From positions 145,567,882-145,631,881 of the forward strand of contig OY744517.1 of assembly GCA_963556195.1 (NCBI GenBank): a stretch of 64,000 nt of DNA, given 5' to 3'. This document shows, piece after piece, positions 44,454 through 56,565 of the stretch. Source of the stretch: Sepiola atlantica (taxonomy: Eukaryota > Mollusca > Cephalopoda > Sepiida > Sepiolidae). A program made the position numbers and the translations under genes. Numbering within the stretch: position 1 is the first letter of the stretch; each line of letters opens with the position of its first letter. The notes beneath the pieces are model-generated. The model ran no database searches and was not told the origin of the DNA. It saw only the letters and a list, made by a program, of their open reading frames with translations.

Positions 44454-44876
44454 CTAACAAGTAGTTGGGATTGTGTGCCTCTCCAAGCAAGATGGGCCCT
44501 TGGGCTTAGTTAATAGACTGTGCTCATTGAACTTGTGTTTTGATTTGGTTGGGCTAAGATTTCCATTTGCAAGTTTGTTATTCAAGGGTAGAAAACGAAT
44601 ATCATTGTAACCTTCGAAAGAATAATATTTTGTTAATTGTTTTTGAAACGGAAGTTGCGATTTTATTTGGAGAGAAAATTCTTCTGTTGCAGCACTGACT
44701 GAGACCAACTTGACATTGTTACCGGTGTCGGAATTGAATAATGATTTTTGACCAGCACGACTAGCGGATGATCGCGGCCAGTGCAATGAACGCACATAGA
44801 ACACGTTTATATCTGTTGTCAGTAACCAAGATTGACCCTGAAGAATGCAGCGGATGGTGAAAACTATTCGAAACAC
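44454..44876 (-). CDS. Unrecognised 140-codon ORF
   Basis: The longest frame outside clear repeats and the 51.6-kb LINE. The peptide is of ordinary composition (e.g. SVSAATEEFSLQIKSQLPFQ) and no known domain is apparent. The DNA just upstream (44,820-44,940) has two similar GAAGAATGCAGC / GAAAAATGCAAC strings of the kind seen beside Penelope elements, so a TE origin is possible. No TATA box or splice signal is convincing. Confidence 0.25.
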   Translation of the reverse strand: MFRIVFTIRCILQGQSWLLTTDINVFYVRSLHWPRSSASRAGQKSLFNSDTGNNVKLVSVSAATEEFSLQIKSQLPFQKQLTKYYSFEGYNDIRFLPLNNKLANGNLSPTKSKHKFNEHSLLTKPKGPSCLERHTIPTTC

Positions 44877-45895
44877 ACAAGCTTACATCTAGCGCCCAGA
44901 AGACCGGGATCAATTCTGAAAAATGCAACAACCGTGATATGTACAATCTCAGAATCAACCAAGGAAGCTGACAACATACGGTAACCCCTCAAATAAAACA
45001 AAACAGAAAAAAAAACCCAGCTGAAACGTTACCGGAAACGAACGACATAATGGTACATCGAAACTAATTCCTTTTTCTTCTGATCATCTTTCTCTTCTTT
45101 TTACTTCGTTTCGCTCTGGAAAGACCCCCTCTTTTGTTGTCGTATTATAAATACGGTTATGAATAAAAACCTGAAATTAAAAAATTGATTGAACTTCGTA
45201 AGTACGGGGAGAAGTAGATCGATTGCCAGAACCCCGGTTAGAATAAATTTGAAAGAAGGTTACATCCTTAATACACGCTAACTGTGGTATTTTTTTTGGG
45301 GGGGGGGGGTAAATAGAGTGATTAATATGGAATAGAGTTTAAAAAATGTCGAATTTGAATTTACTTTATATTATGGATATTAGGTGAGTGAAAAGAGGTT
45401 TTAAAAGAAAGAATTCCCATGGATAATTGCAGCATTTTTTTCTTCTGTCCGTTGTTTGTCTCTATTCAAAGTAGATAACTTCTTGGTGTGATGGAAGCGG
45501 GTTGCTGAGCATTGGAGTGGCAAAGTGCTAACACTGCACGAGTGATAGCTCATGGATAATGATTTTTCATGGACCTTTGTATAGAAGAATAAAGAAAGAT
45601 GGAAGTATAACATTGTGAAATTGTCATGCCAAAAAAAGTGGGGGCGAGGTACCTCGGCAATTTATACATTGAAAAGTGTTTTGAGATTGAAGAGAGTTTT
45701 CCATGTTTGACTATGGTTGTTAGATATTATCACATGCCCCCCCCCCCCCGATGTACAGGTTGTATTTGCTTGGTGTTCGGTTTGGCAGAGGACATTGTAG
45801 ATTTGAGGCTTGATTAGTAATGGCATATGTATAGATATTTAATCTATTGAGAGAATATATTCTTTATATTTTAATTGATTTAAAAAATTGATAAA
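44877..45895. other. No gene seen
   Basis: Includes a T/G homopolymer junction at 45,291-45,309 and a C run at 45,738-45,749. Confidence 0.5.
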
Positions 45896-45899
45896 ACTG

Positions 45900-46460
45900 A
45901 AAAAAAAAAGAAAAATATAAATATTTGTTTGTAATAAACTGATTTTCCGGAGAGAGTGACTTGGGTTGTTTGTGAACTGGTGCTAGTTTTTGAAATGTTG
46001 GACTTTTATTTTGAATGTCTTGATTTTGTCTGAATAAATAAAGATAAAAAATAAAATAGTTTTAAAAAAATAGCAATTGTAACTAGTCTATGGGAAAATG
46101 CAACGGTTAGAGTCTGTGATGGAGGCAGTGGGCATGTTATTTTGGCCTTTGTTCTAAATTGCGTGTGTATGTGTTTTTTAATTAAAAAAAAATCAACAAA
46201 ATTAAATAATCTATAAATGAAGAAAAACGCTGGCATATGTTGTTGTGGGCAGTCTAAAAAAGAATGCATCGTTTGACCCGGTGGTAAGAGTAGTGAGCAT
46301 GTGAGTTTTACTTTTTTGAATTGCACGTATTAAAAAAAATCAACAAAATTAAATAATTTGAAAATAAAAATAACATACGCTATTGTAACTAGTCTATTAA
46401 AAGATACAACGGTTAGAATCAGTGATAAAAACAGTAAGCATATTATTTATGTGGAGTGTG
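45900..46460 (+). repeat. Degenerate tandem repeat of about 150-170 bp
   Basis: AATCAACAAAATTAAATAAT occurs at about 46,191 and 46,339, and GTAACTAGTCTAT at 46,079 and 46,385, each followed by an AACGGTTAGA-TC-GTGAT string. Three units, with indels. Confidence 0.7.
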
Positions 46461-47588
46461 CCATTTAGTTGTTAACGGTATTACATCAATGCTATATTTA
46501 TTGTTCATATGCATTGTTGGAAATTCGAGAGTTAGGTTGGTAAAAAACTTGTTAATATTTTTTGTTGGGATTGTAAATGGAAACAACGTTTAGGAAACAA
46601 AAATAAAGTGTAGGGAAGTAATGCGAGAGATTTTAGTTCATTTGTGAACTAGGGGTATTGCACCAAGACAAACATCAGAAGAGCACCGACAGTTACTTTG
46701 TGTAATTCATGGATACCAGTTGTTGTGGTAACTCGGTCACCCTTCACATATATGCCCAAGGCAAGCTGGAAGCATTCTCCTGATCTGGAGTTCAGATATT
46801 TTAGAATATTGAAATTATGGAAAATGTTTTTGCTGGAGAAATTTTAAAATGGTAGAATTATGGGACAAAATGCAGCAACAAATGTCGGCTTCACATGTGT
46901 AGCAGCAAAGTTTGGGAAAGAACGCAAATGTTTTAAGCTAAAATCGAAACGACCGTTTTCTCAACAGTCAGAGATTATAATCGCTACACCATCAGCACAA
47001 TCCACAATGGAGACAGGAAGGAGGGGAGGAGAGAGAGAACGCGGTATTGAATGAAAGAATAACCTTGTGGTTTTTATTTTTCACCCCGGAGTCGAAGTTA
47101 AACATTGGCAAACATTGAAATTATATCCCAACATCATCACTTAAAACATTCGGTTCAATCAAGAACATTTGGCCTGTCATAAAGTCCAATCGTAAATATT
47201 TGCTCATTGTAAACACCGAATTAGAATAGAAAAGAAAAAAACAAACAAACACACTTTGACAATTAATTCGGGAGACATTATCTGCAATGGCGTATTTCTT
47301 TTTCTGTGCATCTGAACCCGCAGTGTATATCAACTACATGAGCACAAACAGGAAAAAAACGGACAAATAAGAAACGTCGAAAACTAACGCGGGAAAAGCG
47401 GAACGCATGTCTACGGTATACTCTGCCCTCACGGGGGGGGGGGGGAGTAAATATGGAATACGATATACTGCCCATCCCCTCAAGAATATAAATTCTTGAT
47501 ATTCTTTTCCAAATTTCTTTTGATTACTAACGATTAAGCATTAAGATTCTGAAAGACTTCGATGAAAAATGTGTTATTTCTGTCGTAC
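46461..47588. other. No gene seen
   Basis: Includes a G run (47,434-47,446). A 64-codon frame at 46,860-47,054 is not recognised. Confidence 0.45.
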
Positions 47589-47589
47589 T

Positions 47590-48625
47590 TTTGTTTTTAC
47601 TATTGAGTCATACCTTATCAAGATCAAAAGCCACTCGAGGAAAAAGGATTAGAGAGATAGATGGATTGTTTGTTTGTCAAGATGATTAAACATATAATGA
47701 GATGATTACAAGTTATTAATGGAATTAATAAAATTTGATTAATTATGAATACGATTTATGACCAGTATTTGTTCATATTTGATTTGAAGACGACCATGCT
47801 GCAGTCTGCAGCCAAGCATTCCTGTGATAATGTATCCCACAGATGGAAGTACTTGGAAAGAAACTCTGTTCATGGAAGTTCTGCCCAATGCTAGGCACCT
47901 GAAAGAAGAAAGGAAAGTTCTTTGCAGTTGTGGTAGGAAGATGAGTGCTTACTGTGAATGTCTTACAAGGGGGGGACAGAAATTTGAGCTCAGTCGAGCT
48001 TCTTCCTTCATAGAGTAGAGAAAAACTAGTGACGTTTTGTCTGTGAGAAAGGGTCCACGGATAACAGAAGAGATCGTCCTTCAGATTTCAAAGTCGAGTT
48101 TATACTCAAGGCAATAAAGAGTGTTCTGTTCTGACAGCAGTATTCCATCTGAGGACTTAACTGACATATAGATAGAGAATTGTATCAGGAGGCATGTACT
48201 CTCTGGAGCAGTAGAATGATCCAATCATTTTTCCAGCAAATTTAACAACAGATTGGCTATAAGTCTTTCACTTTAGATCTTGAGTGAAAGTCAATCTAAA
48301 AGCTTACTAAAACAAGGATCTTCCTCAAGGAGGGAGCCATTGATTTTGACTGGCGCAAAACAAGGATCTCAACGATGAGGAAGGAGATAAGCTTAGTCTT
48401 AGCGGTGTTAAAAGTAACAAACCACGTTTTCCCCATTGCACAGGATGCTTCAGATCGGACAAGACAGAATCATCAAAGTGTTGATCACCAATGCTTTTCG
48501 AAATACCGCTTTGGATCGTTGTGTCGTCTGTCTAAATGTCACTAAATAATCTCAGAATATCATTAGGAAAATCATTAATGAAAATCAAGGGGAAAGGTTG
48601 GGCCCAGAGTAGATTCTTGAAGCAT
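47590..48625 (-). mobile_element. Jockey/CR1-like LINE, RT C-terminal half and 3' end
   Basis: Longest copy of the family with the CCTCGAGTGGCTTTTGATC tail (here 47,621-47,640 region). Minus-strand pieces from 48,620 down: STLGPTFPLIFINDFPNDIL (RT box B), then a TDDTTI string that keeps the DD of the catalytic FADD box but has an adjacent stop, then EWGKRG-like and VTFNTAKTKL-like sequence. Frames shift several times. It aligns with 8.4-9.05 kb, 25.69-26.06 kb and 32.66-32.91 kb. Confidence 0.75.
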
Positions 48626-49268
48626 GTGTCCATCAACAACTATATTTATAGACAACAAGAAGTGTTTTAATAGCAATGTAAATGTTTTAGGTATGATCTA
48701 ACATTTTGAGAAAACATACACTGATGTTGAACATTTTATGAGAAACATTTTCTCGTAAGAAGAAAGCCTAAAATTTATGAAAGAAATTAATAAATTAACA
48801 TAGAAAAAATCATCTTGGACATGCGCCTTTTCTTATGAACACAACTGTTTTTTAAAAAGGTTTCTCTCCATCTTTGTTGTAAAACTATTTCTCGAAAAAA
48901 AAAATCGGTTTGGTAAAAGTTTAAATTCTTTTAATAAAGCTCGCATATTGATGAAGGGTTAGTTAAATTATTAGCCTACTGAAATGTATAATGCTAAGAT
49001 TATTGAAATAAAACGACTCCCGGCTCTATACACCGACAAGGCACCTGTTAAAGTCGGTCAAAAAATCAAAGGTTTATTTTACGTTACATTTACGTAGCAA
49101 ACAGAGCCCCATGCTAAAAATTGAACCTTTATTTTTATTTCATTTTTCCCAATCTAGAATTTTTGTGTTTAATCGATAATATTGCGAGAAACTAAAAAGA
49201 TATCAGGATTAAAAATGAAATAGGTCAGCGTCGTATAAGTCCGCCTCACCCAATTTTTTATATTATAC
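48626..49268. other. No gene seen
   Basis: AT-rich, unassigned. Confidence 0.5.
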
Positions 49269-49555
49269 AAACAGGGCTATCCGGCGTTGCCCGGGCAGTT
49301 ATAACATATATCTATTAAAACTTTTATGTCTTTACCTATCTTTATCCGTCTCTATATACCCCCCTCCCCCATTTCCCTCCTCACTCTTCCTATTCCCGTC
49401 TTCTTCCTTCGTTAATATTTTTTAAAATTTTAGATATTATTCACCCAGGGAAACGCTGATCAAAAATATACTAACTTTGTGCGTGTTTCGTAGTTTTTTA
49501 CTTTTAGCTGGACACACACACACACACACAGACACACACACACACAGAGGCAGTC
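49269..49555. mobile_element. Possible dispersed element ending in (CA)n
   Basis: Starts GGGCTATCCGGCGTTGCCCG, a GC-rich motif abruptly set in AT-rich DNA, and ends in a (CA)n tract (49,513-49,546). Resembles element D in layout, but has no second copy in this window. Confidence 0.35.
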
Positions 49556-49682
49556 AACTGCCCTATATATAAGAGAAAAACACATTTTTAAAATTACTTG
49601 TTCAATTTTTAGCAGGGTGTTCGATCTACTCTGTGCATCTGCCCGTTCGAAATTTTAAGTAGGATAAAATCGTGTTACTTAA

Positions 49683-49687
<5 letters not shown>

Positions 49688-49774
<87 letters not shown>

Positions 49775-49800
49775 AAACAAAAAACAAACACAACAACAAC
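49688..49800. repeat. (ATC)n followed by (AAC)n
   Basis: ATC to about 49,735, then CAA/AAC to 49,800. Confidence 0.95.
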
Positions 49801-50347
49801 ATTTATCTCTATCCCCGAACTGATTAATTTATCCAAATCCCGTTCAATAAATAGACACAGACATGACGTAACGCTGACCAATTCCAATAATGAGAGGAAT
49901 TCAAGGCATAAACATTCATCTTCAATAGCATGATTCTAACATAAAAAAATGTTCGTTTGTTTTGAAATAAAAACAAAATATGACGGCTTTTTCGGTTTTG
50001 TGCGATTATTTTGTCATTTTGTTTACACATTTTGGCACAGGAATGAATTTAGTTGAAGGAAAAAGAAAGAAAACAATAAGTCATCAAGTTAATAAGCAGA
50101 ACGCGTCGAAGTTTCTATTCACCGAATCAAATAGTGTTCAATACTAAACTATTATTAGTAGAGCTTATAGATGCATAAGTTTTGTGTTGGCTAACATTGG
50201 TAATGCTAACATTTCAACCTATTGTCTACTTCAGAGTCAAGTCACATTTCATTGACTATCTTTCTCGGTACTTTTTGAACACATCGAGTATTTTGAAAAG
50301 TGCACGTTTAATTCATTTAAGTACCATTGAAGTAAATACTGCAACAA

Positions 50348-50349
<2 letters not shown>
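49801..50349. other. No gene seen
   Basis: AT-rich; GAAGTAAATACTGCA at 50,329 is a fragment of the element G tail. Confidence 0.45.

Positions 50350-50420
<71 letters not shown>
50350..50420. repeat. (TA)n microsatellite
   Basis: About 70 bp of TA. Confidence 0.95.
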
Positions 50421-50422
<2 letters not shown>

Positions 50423-50716
50423 TTTATAATATGAAATAGTAATTTATATATATCTCGTGCAAATCTCAGATCACATATATATTAACATGGCGTTGAGGGT
50501 TGCAAATAACTGTTCCAAGTCTACTTAATTTCAGTGTCATTTGTGTCAAAATGTATGTGTCTTGTGTGGTTATGAAGCGGTATCGAAATAGACAGATAGA
50601 ATGAAATAACTATGCAAACCGTGTGAGGAAAACGCTAAAAGATTGACAGGACTGAACAGCGATCTCAGATATCATGTTACAAGAAAGTGTCAAGACTGAA
50701 CAGACAGTCATAATAA

Positions 50717-50856
<140 letters not shown>

Positions 50857-50919
50857 TGTATCGTTGTTGTTCCTAGATGTTAATCCACTGAAACTAATGT
50901 TTATAAAACTATGTTGAGG

Positions 50920-52310
50920 TTGATGCGATGGCCTGAAGAAGGCAATGTGGTACCAGTATTCAAGAATTCTGGTGAAAGAAATTACCTTCTCAATTATCGC
51001 CCTCCTCAGTCTCCGCTCTCTTTTTGCTAAAATCTTTGAGTCATTGATCAATCAAACGCTAGTCCACTACCTCGTAAATGCTAAACCGTTTGTCTGGCCG
51101 ACAGTATGGACTTCCTAAGCCCGTTCTACTCTGGATATCTTAACGATCATCTCTGAACGCATATACCACGCACTGGACAAAGCAGGGGAAGCCCTTGATA
51201 TATCCAGAGTTTTTGACAAGGTCTGGCATGAAGGTTTTCTCAAAAATATTAAATCCTATGGTATTACTGGACTAATGCTTAATATAACTAGATCCTTCTT
51301 AGACAAGAAACAATCCAGGTTGTCCTCAATGGCCGTACATCCAAACGACATGACATTAATGCGAGTGTTCCCCAGGGGTCGATCCTTGGACCTTTATTAT
51401 TCCTATAATCCATAAACGACCCCTCTGATGAAATTGTGTCCGAAATGAGTAAATTTGCTGATTACACCACGCTCTATACCAGACATGTGGGTAAAACGAA
51501 AAATGAGCTCCAGTCTGTAGTAGAATGGAGACATAAATGCTACTAAGACAAAGCTTCTTTCCTTTAACAATTACAAAAAAAACCTTCTCAGTCACTGATT
51601 GCCATGGCTAATAGCACTCTATCTAAGAGTCCATCATTTAAACTCCTCGGCCTAACATTCACAGGCAACGTGAATTGGAACAGATACATAGAAGACATTG
51701 CCAAGGCTGCTGCAAAGAAGGTAGGATCCCTCTACCGTGCTAGAAAACTACTCACACCTGCCAGTACCCTATATCTCTACAAAACCACCATTCGCTCATG
51801 CATGGAATATTGTTGCCACATCTGGGTTGGTGCACGAACCACTAGCCTCTCCCTATTAGACAGGGTCCAAAAAGGAGTTACAAATCTAATAGGTTTCGCA
51901 CTGTCAACCAAGCTCCAACCCCTGTCTCATCACTGCAATGTTGGATCGCTGTGCTTGTTTTACGAGTATTTTAATGGAATCTGGCGAATGGTAGCACTGG
52001 TGCCCCCTCGACATAAATACCCCCGACTAACCCAACAAGCAGCAACATCCCACCCCTTCACTGTAGATGACCTCAGATGCCGGAAAGCTTTCTACTCTAA
52101 TAGTTTATTCCATCGAACTGCTAGCCTTTAGAATTCCGACCCTGTTCTCTGCTTCATTGACTGTACTAACACGCAGAAATTTAAATGTAATGCGAACATA
52201 CATCTCGCTGCTCAACTCCCTACTAAGAGTGTTCCTGTAGACATGGCCCCTAATTCACAGTAGCCCCTTACCTCCCAGTGGCAATGTGCCTTCATTGGGG
52301 TAAATAAGAG
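50920..52310 (+). mobile_element. Jockey/CR1-like LINE, RT domain to 3' end
   Basis: The most complete LINE of the window. Boxes in order: EGNVVPVFKNSGERNYLLNYRP (50,937-51,002), broken middle part, SVPQGSILGPLLFL (51,363-51,404), KFADYTTLYT (51,451-51,480), then the 175-codon frame at 51,604-52,131 and a 3' UTR ending GGGGTAAATAAGAGTAAAAA (52,297-52,316). The catalytic FADD box reads FADY and several frameshifts lie between 51,020 and 51,350, so it is inactive. A shorter relative is at 24.18-24.52 kb. Confidence 0.85.
51604..52131 (+). CDS. LINE reverse transcriptase C-terminal remnant
   Basis: 175 codons starting at an internal Met; the true ORF would begin far upstream. The protein shows the post-catalytic signature: FKLLGLTFTGNVNWNRYI (residues 12-29), AKKVGSLYRARKLL (37-50), LYKTTIRSCMEYCCHIW (58-74) and SLLDRVQKGV (83-92). 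This is the thumb and connector of jockey/CR1-type RTs. A stop follows FHRTASL where intact members continue with an AFGIPS- or LWNSLP-type end. Confidence 0.85.
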   Translation: MANSTLSKSPSFKLLGLTFTGNVNWNRYIEDIAKAAAKKVGSLYRARKLLTPASTLYLYKTTIRSCMEYCCHIWVGARTTSLSLLDRVQKGVTNLIGFALSTKLQPLSHHCNVGSLCLFYEYFNGIWRMVALVPPRHKYPRLTQQAATSHPFTVDDLRCRKAFYSNSLFHRTASL

Positions 52311-52517
52311 TAAAAACATTTTTTTAAATTATTGATAATGAATTCTTAAAACTAATATAAATTATGGTATACATTTATTTGTTTCAACGTACTCTACAAT
52401 ATCTTTGTTTGACCTGAAGCTAATTTGAATACCTGCAGTATTTTAAGTATAGAATGTTTGATTTAACCTTTCATCCATTTGTACTCTACTCAAGCCTATC
52501 CGCCGTCTCTCCCATCT

Positions 52518-52530
52518 CTCTCTCTCTCTT

Positions 52531-52624
<94 letters not shown>
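52518..52624. repeat. (CT)n-(TA)n compound microsatellite
   Basis: CT to 52,574, TA to 52,624. Confidence 0.95.
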
Positions 52625-52629
<5 letters not shown>

Positions 52630-52639
52630 TTTTAATTTG

Positions 52640-52842
52640 TTTAAATTCCCGAAACAGTTTTTCATGGTAAACAACTGATGATCCCTTAAATAATGTTAAG
52701 ACTAGCGTAAATTCTTGGAAGCAAACTAATATAGTAACTGCAAAAAGTAAATTGACTTACAAAAGTGATTTTCCACCGAACGACTTGGGACTAAAATGTT
52801 TTTTTGTTTTTTTTCTTTAGTTTTAATGGTTGAGAAACTTCC

Positions 52843-52849
<7 letters not shown>
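52640..52849 (-). mobile_element. TA-bounded dispersed element B, copy 2
   Basis: Inverse copy of 17,781-17,973: starts AAATTCCCGAAACAGTTTTT and ends GTTGAGAAACTTCCGAGACT, with (TA)n tracts on both sides. Confidence 0.8.

Positions 52850-52896
<47 letters not shown>
52848..52896. repeat. (TA)n microsatellite
   Basis: About 48 bp of TA. Confidence 0.95.
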
Positions 52897-52900
<4 letters not shown>

Positions 52901-52902
52901 AT

Positions 52903-53070
52903 AAAAGGTTTTATATATAAAAACATAGTTTGGCTTCACATTCAGAACATGTTTCAGTCGTAGCTCGACAACCTAAGTCCAACAAATCCGTTCTTTATGC
53001 TTTCATATCGTGAAACATGTACAGGATTTGTAGTCAAACTATGTTTGTATAAATAAAACCTTGTATTATA
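52903..53070. mobile_element. Foldback element next to (TA)n
   Basis: AAGGTTTTATATATAAAAAC, ATAGTTTG...AACATGTTTCA (52,905-52,957) is inverted at 53,011-53,068 (TGAAACATGT, CAAACTATGTTTGTATAAAT, AAAACCTT). Arms are about 80 percent alike by eye. Confidence 0.65.
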
Positions 53071-53224
53071 AGTAACAAACTATATTTATTATTGAGTACT
53101 ATTATATTAGTAAATGATTCTCCGGTGTTACACTCTTTAAATACAAACCTTATATACACAATTATTTTTAAATAAATATTATTTTCAAATTAAGTCATAT
53201 ACACATGTTTTTCATGCCACTCTG

Positions 53225-53325
53225 CAATCGGCAGTATGGGAGGAGACAATCCCTATCGTCCACACGATTCGAACCCCAAGTCGTCGGAGCGCGTACCGTT
53301 GTGGCCACCACGCGTTGCCATACAA
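53225..53325 (-). mobile_element. tRNA-like SINE head or tRNA pseudogene
   Basis: Minus strand has TGGTGGCCACAACGGTA (A box-like, 53,310-53,294) and GGGGTTCGAATCGT (B box, 53,277-53,264) with tRNA-like spacing. No paired acceptor stem was found, so it is not called a tRNA gene. Confidence 0.6.
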
Positions 53326-53448
53326 ATGGGCGAGTAAATTAACGTCTAAATGCCAAACTTAGCGGGTCTATAGTAGGCTGTTAGGAAAGCTCAATAGGCG
53401 GAGACTAGAGTATTGCATTACGCTATAAATGACAGCCTGTTGTCAACT

Positions 53449-53449
<1 letters not shown>

Positions 53450-53531
<82 letters not shown>

Positions 53532-53536
53532 CTCTA

Positions 53537-53592
<56 letters not shown>

Positions 53593-53593
53593 A

Positions 53594-53642
<49 letters not shown>

Positions 53643-53684
53643 GAGAGAGGGATATAGATATATATAGATATATTTATAGATAAT

Positions 53685-53777
<93 letters not shown>

Positions 53778-53780
53778 CAT
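53450..53780. repeat. Long (TA)n with (CT)n and GA interruptions
   Basis: About 330 bp; Tyr/Ile frames over it are artefacts. Confidence 0.95.
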
Positions 53781-54029
53781 AAAACATACATTCGGAAGTG
53801 AGACCCGAATTTGGAAGTTACCTATTTATTATGATTACTCCCAGATTCGCTTAAACCCGGAGTGGAAGTATCTGTCAAGATTCCATCCATAGATTAAATA
53901 GAATCAGTTCTGGTTATGACGTTTACATCACTCGGACGGATACGTCCATTTATATCACCAACAAGTAGTTAGGGCATGAAGATATTAATAACTTGAATCA
54001 TAGCAACTTTGATCAGAATGATCTGATTC

Positions 54030-54075
54030 GGCAATAAATCACCCGAAAAGGGTTGATATGATGTAAAAGGAAGCA
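54030..54075 (+). repeat. SINE/LINE tail motif
   Basis: CGGCAATAAATCACCCGAAA then AGGGTTGATATGATGTAAAA: the shared tail, with CACCC/GGGTT able to pair as a hairpin. Confidence 0.55.
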
Positions 54076-54389
54076 AAGAACTCATGTATATAGTCCGGTG
54101 ACTGAGGTAAGCAAGAGGTATAAAGTCCACAAACGTGACCACTGTTATAACAATCTGTATAGGTCAGAGGTCATCCCAACCAAATTGTTTCGGTCTAATG
54201 GGTGAACAGTAGTTAACAAACTCACAAATAGACCGACAGACAGAGAGGCGCTTCTCATAAACACAGACGTTTACGACACGCACACACATTAGAGACTTTT
54301 GAAAGTTACGACTCACCGCACAAATCCATTGCTGTGAATTTCATGGCCACACGAGGCAATCGTCACATGTTGCGTCACTCCTTTTTTTG

Positions 54390-54860
54390 TTATTGAATTA
54401 TAAAGTTTTTTTTATATAGATTACTAGAAGAATACTCGTCTTAGGACAGGTAAAACTAATTCTCTGAACAGAACAGTTTTGCATCACTTTTATGCCCCTT
54501 ACGAAAATTAAAATCAAGATATAATGGATCAAATTCAATGAAACTCTGATATATTTTAATTTTCAAATGGGAGATTGTGCCAATATTATGCCCCCTAAAA
54601 CCCGTTTAAAATACTCAAAAGAAACTGAAATTTTGAGAATATTTATTAATTGATGTCTGATACGTATTGTTATAATTTCCGCCCCTAATCGGAGGTATTT
54701 GAATTTTAACGAAGGGCTTCCATCAACCTTTAACCCCTTCGCTAAAACTAAATTAAACTAAATATAGCAGACAGTTAGACCTCTTACGCCTAGCAGCTGT
54801 GTTCCAAAATTCATAATGATTGTTTAATTAGTCTAGGAGTGGATCCTGTGTATATAAATA
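54390..54860 (-). mobile_element. Dispersed element D, copy 2
   Basis: Inverse of 27,060-27,660, with an internal deletion. Shared landmarks on its minus strand: CAATCATTATGAATTTTGGA near the start, GTAAGGGGCATAAAAGTGAT and CCTGTCCTAAGACGAG near the end. Confidence 0.7.
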
Positions 54861-55237
54861 TATAAACGTATAAACATACTTAACGTTATAAAGCTAGTGA
54901 TGAAAATAAGAACCAAACCACAACAGAAGCAACCCTTGACGATTGTCTCTTCGGGACATGAAACCCGATGTAATGTTCGATCTGAAGGGTGAGTTGAGAC
55001 TTTAAAAATTGTATACACTCTTTTATTTTTCTATTCTAGTTGTGTACATTTTAATTAATTTTCTTGGTTTTCTATATCATCGAATCTTATAATTTTTATG
55101 TTTATTATGAACGTAGATTGCACGTTTGGTAAAGGCTTTTAGACGTGCTGAGCCTACATAAAATTGACCAAGAGATTATAGGTGTACACTTACTATCTTT
55201 CAATGGCCAATTATGCTTAGATACGACCCTTTGGTGT
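54861..55237. other. No gene seen
   Basis: AT-rich, unassigned. Confidence 0.5.
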
Positions 55238-55468
55238 TTAGGTGTTAGTATAGAGTATGCGAATTAGCTGTGTTTGTAGTATATGTTTTCCGATATATAT
55301 TTTCTTGTTGCAACGCCCCTCTTTTAGAAAAATGGTCGCCTTGTAAACAACGTTGCTCAGACTGAATTTTCCTTCCATGGTGCAGTCACTCTTAATTGTG
55401 CAGTTACACCTGCGATTGTTGGCATTCGTCTTGTTTTTTTTTGCTTGCCAATTTGTAATTGTGAGCAT
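55238..55468 (-). pseudogene. Penelope-like GIY-YIG region remnant
   Basis: The 76-codon frame contains RRCNCTIKSDCTMEGKF (residues 19-35) and VVYKATIF..(R)CNKKIYIGKH, matching the CNC....CPL segment and the first GIY-YIG strands (VYKA....YIG) at the C-terminus of Penelope elements. Stop soon after; the catalytic Arg/Glu are absent. Sequence further upstream on the minus strand (to about 55.8 kb) may be the decayed RT end. Confidence 0.7.
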
Positions 55469-56338
55469 TAATTATGTTTTCCATGTTTCCAGCGCATAAA
55501 TAGCCACTTTTGAGGGTGTTTCTATTGACTATTTTGTGTCGAGTGGTTTTGATGTTGAAGTGTTTGTCTATTAGTTTTAAGAAAAATTATCCTGTGTTAG
55601 ACAGAAAGCGGGATTGAACCAAATGCTGTTTATTTTCCTGTTAATTGATTTAAGTAGAGTTATTATATTTGTTGGAGTTGTTAACTTGTTCTGCATATAC
55701 TAATCTATTTGCTGTGTGATGCATGTTTTTGTGTAGGTTAAATATAGTTTACTTGATGATAGTCTACTAATTCTCTTGTTGATAATGTTTGGGATTTGTT
55801 ATTTCAATCACAAGAATTATAAAAGTAAAAACATCACTTACTTAATACTTTTGGTTCTCAATCAATATAATAAAACACCAATAGTTAAGTAGAAAGTAAT
55901 TAGGAAAGCTAGAACATACACCTTGTTGTCTTTGCCTTAATGAGAAATTAGAAATCATTAGATTTAGTGACAGAAGATAACTTCTTAAAACAATCGGAAA
56001 TCACTATTAATTGTAAACAGAATAAATTGCACACACTTAATAAGTTACACATAAACCCCTGGAAATTTATTTTTACTTATCATTTTTCAAATATTTCTTT
56101 ATTTCACTTACATTTGTCAATAGAAATATCGAAAATATCGATTTTAAACTGAATTTTTTAAATTGAACTAACGTACATTTTAATTAATAAATTATACTTT
56201 AAAAAAGTTAAAATAAAAACATTTTTAGCGTTTACGTGAAATAATCTAGTTTAATCTCATTCCTTTTTAAAATTTGATTAAAATTTTACTTTTTCTTATT
56301 TCCATGACAAATAGTTTTTATTTACTTTTTCCACTGCA
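55469..56338. other. No clear gene
   Basis: AT-rich; may hold the decayed body of the Penelope element. Confidence 0.35.
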
Positions 56339-56339
56339 A

Positions 56340-56565
56340 CAAAATATGGCACAAGGCCGAAAGGTGGGGAAAACCAGCTCACCCGCAGGGGCACTGTGGC
56401 TGTTACAAAAAATAACTAAGAAACGGCATCTCTTGGTAGGAGCGCCTCAGGCGATCGGCAATAAATACCGCCCCTCCCAAAAAGGGGGTAAAGCTTGGGA
56501 GGCTGTACCTCCTAGGACCGAACCCAAACCTACCTCACTTGAAGAAAGAAAGGTCTGGTAGTTCA
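56340..56565 (+). mobile_element. SINE-like element, hairpin family, copy 2
   Basis: Starts AATATGGCACAAGGCC, continues AAAACCAGCTCACCCG, AGGGGCACTGTGGC, GGAGCGCCTCAGGCGATCGG, a CCCCTCCCAAAAAGGGGG hairpin (56,472-56,489), and CTTGGGAGGCTGTACCTCCT. Related to 3,164-3,423 and 63,515-63,830. A 95-codon frame over it is incidental. Confidence 0.7.

Noticed and set aside
44845..44890. GGTGAAAACTATTCGAAAC as a hammerhead core
   Set aside because: The CUGAUGA strand is changed at required positions and stem I cannot form.
53225..53325. Functional tRNA gene
   Set aside because: A and B boxes are present but no complementary acceptor stem or clear anticodon arm was found.
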